Positions 14,325 through 26,300 of a stretch of 64,000 nt of DNA are shown here, in pieces (position 1 is the stretch's first letter; the number at the start of each line of letters is the position of its first letter). Where the stretch lies: positions 6,841,661 to 6,905,660 of the forward strand of contig OX359250.1 in NCBI GenBank assembly GCA_947179485.1, written 5' to 3'. This DNA is from Allacma fusca (Eukaryota; Arthropoda; Collembola; Symphypleona; Sminthuridae). Made by a program: the position numbers and the translations under genes. The notes under the pieces were generated by a model that was not told the origin of the DNA, made no database searches, and saw nothing but the letters and a program-made list of their open reading frames with translations.

Positions 14325-17300
14325 AAGAGAGATGCACTGTCAATGTCACCACTCTGTATATATCTACAGTGGGCTTCTTTTGAATGAGCAAAGGTTAGGT
14401 GCATATTTAAGTGAATTTGTGTGAAGGCGGGAGGGAGAATCCAGGGAAATTGAGCAAAATATTGTGAATTCGCAGCAAACCATTCCATCCGTCCACCAAC
14501 CCAACCGACTCGTGTGCGAAAAAAGAAAGGGCAGACATGCGCTCCGAGAAAACTCCCTCAATACACATGCCTCAGCCATTTCCGACCAACTCTTACTTTC
14601 CCGTACGCTTTCCTTCCTTCTTACACTCTCACCACTCTCGTCTCTTATATGGGCCGTATAAAATGATAGTATCGGGCGAGTACATGGGAAGAGAGGGCTT
14701 TTAGACGGAGGTGTATAGGTTGGAGAGTGTGCAATCCTGAGTCGTTCCCAACCGGGGAAAATGCATGAACCTTATAATGTTACAACTCCGAAAGGCTCAC
14801 CATGGACTTACATAAGACCGTATCCATGTATACGTAATTATATATGGTCGGATATGTACTTCGACGGCATCCGACTCTCCCAGTATCAATGTAAGGACTG
14901 GGAGAACCTCTCTGCCTCTCTCTCTCTCACACTGTAGGAGTAAACACACCGCTCTATATGAATATAATGCTTTCCCAAAAATGCTCTGTACTCTCAGCGA
15001 AAGTGAATTCGAACTGGTCGTGAGGATACACACCAAGTATATTTTACGTTGGAAGGAAACGGCACGCAACTCTGGGATGCCTAACGATAAACGCTCTAAA
15101 AAGGGAAAGCCTTTATATTAGAGAATGTGGAGCCGTGAGAATAAGTGAACGTGTATCTGTCGAAAGGGATACGTTTCCATAAATTCGATTTTTTAAATTT
15201 AAATACGATAAGTGACAGCTCCGTCGTGAAATCCTGTCTTTGTGTCTGTAATCTTCCCCGAAGAATAAAGACTTACCGAGCCGTCTCCAATATTCTAGAT
15301 ATCCCTCTCTTATTTTACTGAGACAAAAAAAAAATTGCGACCGGAAAAGTTGTAATCATAAAAGGAATCTTATCGTGTGTATGACAGTGAGGTACTCCTC
15401 CCGTCTTGAGAGACCGTCTTCCTCTTCCTCCTCCTCCGCATCGTACAAAGTATAATTTATTTTTTTCAATACGCTCAAAAAATCAGTTCTCACCTCCGAA
15501 TCACACAAACCGCCACACCGACAAGCCATTTTGTAGAGTACGAAAAAAAAAGAACAAATCCACAGTTTCATGGTTTTTGAAGCTTCGGATATATATTTTT
15601 TTTGTACGAGCGGAAATTGCAGTGGAGATTTGTCTTTGTACTTGCTACCGTCGTTTCGTCTTGTAAATGTTGTGTTTCTCCCGGGATAGTATTCATTGTG
15701 CTTACCTCTGTGCTCTTTGGAGTCTTTCTCGAGTTGTTTTTCTTACCTGAGCCGCCAATTTGTACATTTGTATTGATTCCTTCAGAGTAGATCTCTAAGG
15801 AAAACAATGGTTGGGGTGTCATTCTGAAATATGGTAATGGTTTATTTTTACGTCCGTACATTTGAGTTTGTCCAAAGTATAGGTTGTTGATTGTGTTGCG
15901 CCATTTGTGCTATAAAATACTGTCGGATTTGTAACATTCCCTTGTCAAACTTTGTTTGTCTTTGGTGAAACAATTCACTTTTATTGACCTTTTACGGCTC
16001 GAAAGGTCGTAAGTTTTTGTCCGCTTCCAAAAAAAAATCGTTGATGTGAACGATTAGCAATGGTGATAAACCAAGAGTCTTGGTTTCCACGTACAATTGT
16101 CATTTTTATCGATGTACGCACAAACATTCCTGTAGATACATATAGTGTCCTCCCACCCTTTGTAGCACGTCCCAAGTGCATCCATCAGGTTGTCTGTAGT
16201 AGTGGGAGTTGACTGTGAAAAATGAACTTGTCGGAATTTTATTATTTTAGCATTAGTCATCTTCGAAACATCCTCCTCTCCTACAGATTTCCTGTAAAAT
16301 TCCCTCCATTTGATTGGAGAATTGGGGAAACGTTCCTGGTACAAATTTTGGGTCACTTGAGGAAATTCTCTCAACGATTTGTTTATTTGATTTGACAGAA
16401 ATAAACTTCCGGTGTCAAGTAGTAATAATTAAAGTGCTCCTTTCCAAGTCCATGGGAGCCAAATAGGAATCAAAGACGACAATTCTCATTTGATTTTGAA
16501 CGTGGTTTGTAACAAGTGTAGGATTCAGGCACGTGATTGTAAATAGTATGGCATCAACATATGTATATGAGTAGGATTCAAATATTTGGTTTGAAACTTA
16601 CAATTAGCAGAGGGATTTTTTGTGTGTATTATAAAATAGTTATATAAAGTAGTAGCTATGTCTAGTATGTATATAATGACGGTCTCGTAAAAACCAAGTT
16701 CCCTGATGGATTTTCATAGAGAAGTCAGACCTTCATTATAATGCTACGAAGCTGTTTGTTTTACAAAGTGACGCCATCATTAGATATATATATGGCCCTT
16801 ATGTACGGGAAACTAATTTGACTTCCGAGTTTGCACAAATAAATGCAATGCAGATGTGACTTACTCGAATTTTTGTGTACACAGTCACTAGACAGTGAGG
16901 GCATTCTCTTGTGTTTCATAGCATGAGAAATTCCCTGTAATCTTGTTACTCTTGGCTCGAGATTGCTCCAAAACTATAATCAAGTTTAGGACGTTGCAAT
17001 CAAAGGACTGTGCCATGAGCGTCTGTCGAGATACATACATACATAGCCGGATACATAAGTCTTAGATGTAAGTATCTATGTATTCACCTTGAGGAATTTC
17101 TCTGAAAAATTCCTATTACATCAGATTTCCCTCGCTCTGTAATTCCTCTACTTGATCTTCGGAACTTTGGGGGAGATGTGTTAGTCCCTAAAAAGGAGTG
17201 ATTCCAAGATTTCCAAGTTATCCAGAGATTTGAACCAAAATTATTATACTGTAGTGTCCGTCTTTAGGAGTAAGTACAAATCTCCAGCTTTCTACATATT

Positions 17301-20300
17301 ATCTTTCTCCATGGGTTTCCTACGAGAGAGAGAGAGATTTGAGGATACCGAAAGTACACATTGGAATATATACCAGTGAGACGCACAGGAGTAGCACTTA
17401 AGCCACGTTAATTAACTTAGCCCATGAACGTGATTAAACAGAAGATGAAAGAGATTGACAAGTGGCATGACATTAATTGACATTATGAGGAAACATACTT
17501 TGGAAGGAAATGTAACAGGATAGAGTATGGCACATCTTATGTACTCTCAAATCTTATTTTCCATCAAGACTCTCAAATTTAGTTTTCGGGGTATTTTGGC
17601 CAAGTATCGATCCTTGTAGGAAAAAGTACAAGACAGCCCACACCCAACACTTCTAGCTAAAGTAGTGCCTCCACCAATTGCAGCCGGGCATTTCCAGCAG
17701 TAGATATCTCAAATCATCTGAGACAGTTGGTTCTGCGGAGTGTGGGAGAAGCTGAGAAGACACATTTTTTTTAAGGGAAAAAATACTCTTTGAATTTTCT
17801 CTAATAGAAGTCTCACTGTTTCCAAAACCCATCACTACTGGTGATAAAATAGAGGGAAAACAGACAGATTTCCACCGAGGATTTACTACCTCATTGAGTC
17901 TCCTCACTTGACTCACCATTGTAAAGAGACAATGCTATATAGATTGTTTCAACTTGTTCAAACAACCTGATGAGAAGTGCTATTTGTACTTCCCGGCGCA
18001 GACCTTCCCATATACGCCCAGTGTGAATTTCTGCTAGCTCCTGTTTTTACCCAAACTCCTGAGTTAACTTTCCCTATATGTAGGAAAGTCTAATGGTAAT
18101 TATACAAAATATTTGTATTTACAATCCAAGCAAATTTATCCTCCATGTAATTACATACGTGTAGATATTTACACACAGCTCTAATAATTCCGCACACCTA
18201 TAATTTACACTTTGGTAGGGAATTTCGCAGGCCCTTTCCATCGGATTGATACCGAAGGATTTGTAAGGATTTGAAGAATTTAGCTTACAACAGGAAATGT
18301 TTTGCTTTAGGAAGAATAGAATTGATTCTGTAATCTCACAGCTTGCTCACAAATTATCTTGTATTCTTGTTACGACTGAGATATCTACTAAGTTGATTTC
18401 GTATAATTTCCATGTTTATAGACAACGAGTTGCTCAAGTATAGTTAAACTTTTAAATTTCAAGTCTAGTAGGTATGAAGTATGAAGCCTTGTTCCCGCAG
18501 GGGGGGGGGGGTTTGCCATTTAATTACAAGTAAATCATATCGTGTCAAAAAAGTAAATTATGAAGTATCTACATTATGTGTGAGTACATGAAGGAGCATG
18601 GAGTGGAACGTATTTTATCCAGGAATCTCAATCAAACCGGAAATTTTCACACATTGTACATTCCTGCCGCAATCCCTCGTCGCTCCAAGGAATGCAAGAG
18701 TGAGATGCAAGCAGGGATGTATGAGGCCGCTCGATAGAATGATTAAAAGGAAGCCAGGATTTTGTGGGAATCAAGTCAGAGGGACGTGATTACCTTTATG
18801 GAAATGCCAGTGAGCACATGACGGGAAAAGGGGTAGCTAGGAGCTAACATGTACTACTGCTCGGAGTCAAATGTATATCTGATATATCTATCTATAGTCA
18901 GTGATACCGGGGATTTTGCAATTAGACTAAACTTGATTTGGCCATGACATTTTAAATTAATTATAATTAGGGGAATGGGCCCACCAGCCCTGGTTATTTA
19001 TTACCTTATTGTCATTAAGTGGAACGAGCATACAATGAATTTCCATTCCGGCGCTTCTCTCTCAGATCCCGTCCCACAACAGTCCCTTTTCTATTCATTC
19101 CGAAGCGGAATCTATATGAGTGAGCACTTGTCCGTGTAATAGTTGCATTGTTATTTCCAGGGACTATTGTGATATGGATTTTGGGTAGGTTACATTACCA
19201 TAATGTATTGAGAGCTTTTGCAAAAAGACAGACTTGCGGTGAGGTCTCTTGTACAGTCTACTACGAGGACTATCTATAGATAGATACATAGATGAAGATC
19301 GGAAATAATAACAATCTCAAACTATTAACAATCTCTCCCTCACTTGTTGTAAATGCTAAGGCATTATCCTTTGGATAGTTAGGCTTTGAACTTGGTCCAA
19401 GTGACCGTGACTTTGAGCGTTCAAAGAGTTATTAAAGAATTTCAGTCTAGCACTCTGTACACCATTCTCCTTTGACTTGGAGGGAAGTATAAACTGTAGG
19501 AGCTGAGACTGGGAATTTCTTTTCTGGTTCACATCTACAAGAGAGTTCTTGCCGTAGAAAAATGTGTACCCTACTTCTTTTTTTTTACACTACATTAAGA
19601 CAGCATCGATCAACGGAGGAGGATTCTGTTGTGTGAGCAGGAGTATCTATCATTAAAAGATAATAGAGCAGCGACTTGCCCTTTATTGTTATGACATTCT
19701 CCACTGCACGTTCTCAATGGTTTTTTTTTCTCAAGGAAATAAATGAGTACTTACGATCCGGTGCGAGTGTGTGTCATTGTGATGATGAACTTCCAGCCTG
19801 CCGTTTTCAGGGAAGAGTAATGGGAAAACTTATTGTTATTCGAGGGTAAAAATACATAATCGTCGGAGTGATGCTGTGCAGATTTACTTCGGATGTCGAC
19901 GCTACGATCCGATTCTACTTGGGTTCCCTCACGACCATCAACTTCCCGCTACGATAGTCAACTCAAATCTCATTCAACATAATTGATCCCACTCTCCCAT
20001 CCCTTTGGCTCTCGACATTGTTCAACTGTGTCCCGCCTGGACGAGACTGTACACACTAGAATATAATTATATTGTGACTGGCTCAAGTTTCAAAATCCAT
20101 CTGGGATTACAAGGAGGAGAGGGAAGACTCTATGCGTTTGTCTTAATCGTCCTTTTCGTGTCTAGAATTATTCATCCTCGTGAGTGAGCTTTGTGGAGGA
20201 ACGGAGCATGAGGAATTAATTGTCAATAAGTCGGTGCTAATTGTGTCATAAATCAAACTTTCAAGACTCAACTCTCCACAGTTACTTTATACCATTGCTC

Positions 20301-23300
20301 CAACAGACAACGACCCTATATCTCCCTATAAGGTCTTCACCCTTTGCCCAGACTAAAGTGACACGCTTTACATATTATATGTGAACTGACTATACAGCGG
20401 ATTGAACTCAGTTGTTTTGTTTTGTTTTTTTTTTTTGGATACACTCTCCATAAATCCAGCCCATACTCGATACTCTTGTACATTACTGACAATGAGCCAC
20501 AACATATGGTGGTAGTTACGGCCATGGTGACTGCTTGCTAAAATCAATTCATATACAGATAGTAAATAACTTGGAAAAAATTTCCTCGGTAGGAAAAAAA
20601 TAATGCCGAGCATGTCTATTTCACATGGTGGAATTCTCTACTACGTTGTTAAAGTTCCCCGGCAAGAATTGGGAGCGACCACCCGCAGGTTTGCAATACA
20701 ATTTATTAGATTTAATTTCGCAACCAAAAGTACATGTACCATTAGTACAGGACCCTGTTCATGAACATGAAACCCTCCGACACTCATACATACATGCATG
20801 CCAAATAAGTTACGATGAAGGAACACAACATTGAATAAGAAATTCCCTTGAAAATAATTAAAAAACAAATGTAATTACTCGTAGAAAAATCTCTGCCATT
20901 AAAATATTGGGATTTTTTGCTTATCAATAATTTCCCAGACCTCATACTATAGTCACAGTCTGTGTATATATGGTTTGCGTGATGGGAAAGTCGGAGGTAG
21001 AGCAGGGAGATTTCTGTATAATGTGCTGACTTAATGGACAGGACTCGACTAATGGGAAGGAACTAATGTTGTTTTGGGACAGGTAGCATTACTGTGTATG
21101 TAATGGTTAATTTACGAAAGGGAATTATGTAAAATATAGCTGGGGTGTCAATTACGAGCATTGTTTTGTTTCAATGAGCGTCCGTGTGGTATGCGCATTT
21201 ATAATTATAAGACAACGGAGCTGAATTATTTAAAACCCCTCTGGTTGTGGATCCATGGCTCTACCTTTTGTCTTCCTTCCGAGAGCGGAGTAACTTACAA
21301 GGCTTATTATTTCAACTTTGTGCTTACCATTTAGCCCCGTAGTTAAATTACTTTTTATTAGTTATCGCACAATTTTCCAGCTCAAGTTTTTATGACTTTC
21401 CACGTTGGTGTTCTTTCCATTTACTATGTATGTATCTGTATGTATGTAGATGTACGTAGATACTGTAACAGTAAATGCATCTTCCTGGAAGGGACTCGCC
21501 GTCACTCCTACAGTTCCACACATGTGCTCATATATACATACGTGTGTTTCACTATGGCTTTTATTCCCCTGTGAATAGCTCACGTGTCGTCCGAGGCACG
21601 TTTGTAATTTTTATTCCGTACGATTATTTCACCTCCCACGAAGTTCCCCTTTTAACTTTTTCCTGTCTTCAAAACTGCACTCAGGATTTTTAGTAGGGAG
21701 AAAACTTTTCACCCTCATCTCAATCCCCATATTTTCCCAAGTAAAAAGCATACTGACAGTTATGACAATATTATGCAAGTTCACTCCAGCCTATTTTATA
21801 CTTTGAGCAAATCCTTCTGTTTCATCTTCCTCCAAATCTACATGTATGAGTTCTTAAATTCAGCTCGGGAGCATTAGTAGAAAATTCTCAGGGAAAAGCA
21901 GATACCCTTGAAAACTTTTACCATCTCAATGCAAAAAGTATCTAACAATAAGTCTTAATGAATGAAAGAGGTTTCATAAGGATTTTCCCTCGTTGTATCT
22001 ATTTCTAATAGATACATAATTACTCATAAATTCAAAGTCAAAGAATTATTTTCATTAGCTTCTTTTATAAAATAATATTTTTCCTTTGACAGTGTCTCTA
22101 TAAATGCAGAAAGTTCCGGCGGGGATCTAATTTACATATTTGGAAGGTTACTTGGTAATGATGAGAAAGTTGAGGGCTATTGTTATATTAGTTATTGTTC
22201 AAGATACTGCATTGTAATCAGCTGTGGAAATCCAATCATCTCTTAGAAGTGTTTTAAGTGCTTTTTGACAAAATCAGTTGCCAAGGTTTTTTTGCTCCGT
22301 AAAAACTTAGAGCACTCTTTGTTAAAGCACTGTCTCAATATTATGAACATCTATTATAGGATTTGTATCAGTACTTTGAGAAACTAATGTTCTCAAGTTA
22401 TTTTGAGAGTGAATTTACACACTTGTCAGACAGGAGCGGAGCCTATTTAGCACAGGAGTAGGAAAATTGAATGTTTCTCTGATGATTGAAAGTAAAATGA
22501 CCAAAGTTGCAAATGAGATTTCCGCACGGTTAGTCCTTCAACTTGATGGGGATGGGAATGAGAGAAATGGCTTTTTGGGCTTCGCACGTGTATCATAAAA
22601 AGACCTTTAAGTAATGGAGTTTTTAGAGCTTGACTAAATATCTTGTTTCATTTTGTGCAAATTAGGATTTGAATTACATCTATCTACACACTCACATGGT
22701 CCTACGGACGTGATCTATTTTTACTACCCCTTTATAATACTTTTCCTTTAGTCTCTCCCGTTACGCTCGTTTTACACCAAAAGCTATGTTTCTTTAGGAT
22801 TAACAAGATCCATCAGGTTCGAAATGTGGGTGTACGACTTTGGAGTCTCTGCATAATGGTGTTCCCTTTTTCCTCACAAATAAATCTCAATCTCCATTGT
22901 GGGACAGTGGAATGTAAAATATTTAGAGTCGTCTCTCCGTTTACTCTCCGTTAGAGGAAGGGGAACCGTATGAAAGGCTAAATACAAATACTTACGGAAT
23001 CCTAATGATGCGAAGCTTGGAATTTTGAAGTGGGGAATTAAATTTCAAGTTCTTCAAGGAGGGGCTAAATCAATTCTGGAGACTATTTGGACACTGAGTC
23101 ACAGTTCCTGTCGGTACGGTACAAAGAGCATGGCAGGAATAAATGGGTGGGTTTGAATGACTTGAGGGTGAATTGCATATAAATGCATCATTCTTTTAGC
23201 ACTGTCGGGTGCCATTTATTTACACACATATCCACCTACCATGAAGAGCGTGTGTGTGTGTGTGTGTGTGTGTGTGAGGATATATAGAGCAAATTGTAGT

Positions 23301-26300
23301 TAAGAGGAGATAATTCAGGGTCATTGTAGAAATAGGCCAAGAAATTTTTGGCAGTCTCATTTCCTCCATTGGGATATTTATACTTCTCTTGATCCCCACT
23401 CGGGAATAGTACGTAGGTATGTCAGGCGTTTGTCGCCAATGTTTGGAGAGCCGATTGTGAGTGCATCCTCTGTTTACATGTGCACATATGAAAATAAAAC
23501 TGTTTGCATAAGCAAAAAAAGTTTACTTGTGAGGGCCCGAACGGGCTAGATACATAAGGTAAAGAGCAGAGCAGGCTGAATGAAATTGTCGGGAGGATAT
23601 TCACAAAGCGTAAAAAACTGTGACCGAGATATAGTCAAAGAGATAACTTCTGGGAAATCAAGTATTTGTCTGCCAGCTCCTCCGCAGGATTTTCCTCAAG
23701 GAGTTACTAAGCTCTGGTGATAGTATCCAAAAAATCCATGCTCTGTTTTCCTCCCCGATGAGCTTTGACACTCGACGTCACTACAGCTTTTTTAAAAAGG
23801 GGAAAATCCTTCCGGGAGATTTTTATGAATTTATATTTATGTCTTGATATAGCGTTCAAGGCATATCCACTGTATGTTTTACTATAATTTAGAGAGGGCG
23901 GGCAAGGGCATTTGCACATCTTGTCTGCATGCTCAAAAATGCATGTGCCTGCTTAGGAATACGTACACTACGTATATGTACCTTCACAGAAAATGACATA
24001 GGTAGATATGTATGTGTGTGTATGTATGCAGTTATGCAACTGTTTTAGAATATATACCAGTAAGCTCCAAATTATAATGCGAAGTTATGAATCAAGGGAG
24101 TGCATCATCATACGTTAGGGTTTGTAGTAGGTAAGCCTGAGATGATGCACATTCTGTGTGCAGATCCATTTTTGGGGTTTCGGTTCGTTGCCAAAAAAGA
24201 TAGTTCCTTTGCGGAATGTTTACTATTCTAAATGACCCGTCAAAAAATCCTTTCAGGATAAGTTTTTGACCCATATCGTGACTAACAGCCGTCATATCGG
24301 AATCTTTGTTTTTCATATCTTGAAGGTTCCTGGGCGTGAGCTTCTTTCGAATAGACACACATGTATGTATACTTGGGAAAAAAATAGCTTCTGAAATGTT
24401 CGTAGGGATATTGGGATTTTACGACAGTTGTTCCGTCAATTTTCCGCACATGTACGAAGAATTAATGAGAGTGATACAGAGGGTGTTTAAAAAACCTTGT
24501 GCCCATCATGACATTCAAGTGTTCGAGTCTCTCAGTTGGAAGCCTTTGGTCGGCTTCGGCTCAGACAATTGAGTTAGCAGGAGCTGTCTATTGGGACGAT
24601 GAAACCTGACAGGTTTCGAAGTTTCTGTGGACAGTGATGATAGTTGTAGAGATAAAGCTCATTGATAATGAAACTTGACGAGTCATCAGTGAGTAGCAGA
24701 CATTTTGTAGGGACTATTATCGATCCTTAGCAATTCCTTGGGAAGAACTACATACATCCAGAGGAGATGTGAGGGGAATCATTTTTTCCCTCTGATATTT
24801 TCGCAATATGACGGATCCATACTGACGACTAATGTATGTGGTCATCATGGCCTCAGGAAATGCACACATATGTATGTATGTATATGTTACTTGGAAATAC
24901 CACCTTGCTGGTTGCGAAAGATCTTTTTTTTCAGAGGGGAGTCAGCTGGTCATCAATGTGACTTTGATGAGCTTCTGTGGATTTTTTTGATTTGTTTTTT
25001 ATTTTTAATTCCCCCAACACATTCCCTTGATTTTTACGGCTATCGTTGAGCTACTTAACTGGGGCAGTCTAGACTACTGACTGTGAGAAAATCACTCCTA
25101 TTTGTGGAAGGATCACTAAATTTTAATTCTCTCTTATCTCATGGACCAAGTGTCAGCTGGCTGCTGAGACGGAATGTTGAGGGAAAGAGCGTGATAAAAA
25201 AAAATAGAGATGATTCCAATGAGTGAGCAGCTATATAATGTTGTTAAATTTGAGAGCTGAGTGATATACCTCATCTCCTCAAAAAATTCCACCTTGATTA
25301 TAACTCAGAATTGATGGATTCGGCTATTTGAGCATCAAAGACAAACTAACGGCCTTTAAGATAGGACTAAGTATGAATTTGTAGACAGTATTTCCGTGAA
25401 GTCATAAATCCGCTCAGTGTGCATTTCCTCACAGCCCTCCTTACTTGCCTTTCTTCCCGTTGGAAATGTTAACCATGAACCATGATTGGAAATAACGAAG
25501 ATGGAGCATGAGTTCCCTTCACTTCAAGTGGCAATCTGTCATCAAAACATCCGTAGACAGTAAGAAAGTTTGGGACTACATAGACATTTGTATACAGAAT
25601 TAGCTCTCGAAAATCACATGCGCTTGGCTCAGAGCCATGTTTTTCATTGGGGCTTCTTTTAAATGAAGATATAATCAAATCTGTCCTAATTTCCCAATTC
25701 GTCTTCTTTACGTGATTTTCCGTCTGACACACTTTGTCGAGGCTTCAGTCATTTCAGGAAATTACAACCTATTATTGTTTACAGAGAATCCACTAAAGTA
25801 GCGTATTCATCTTGAAACATTCTAATTCCAATTGAGACTCAGTCTATCATCTCCCTGCGTAGGATCCAACTGAATTTTTTTTATTGATCACGATTGACAT
25901 CCCGACCCAAATCTATGTCTTTCTTAATTTATCGAGAGCGTATCTCAAATTTGAGCTCAGTATGTAACTGTTGTTTGGATTTTTCAATATCATTGTAATT
26001 TAAAGGCTTCAGTTTACAAAAAAACTCACATTCGGGTAGATATGTGTACATTTTTTAAACCGCTGTTTTTGTTCAAATTATTGGAAGGCTAGTATCTGCT
26101 GAGTATGATTCGACTCTTTGACGACAGGTCTTTCTAGTCTATAGAAATAGTTGTAGGGTGAGTGCATTCGGATGGAACTGTTCAAACTGCGGGCTAACTC
26201 TCATCCAGTTATAAATCATTGGCTGGAGAACATTCGTCCCTCGCAAAATAGGACTCCAGTAACTTTTAACCTGAATGGTAGCGAACGCTCTACCATAAAT

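Noticed and set aside
15356-15861. Cluster of frames on both strands in slightly GC-richer DNA, including one with a donor-like GTAAG near 15748
   Set aside because: Considered as an alternative first exon, but frames on the two strands are equally open, the Glu run comes from a CTT/CTC-rich tract, and no joined product can be built.
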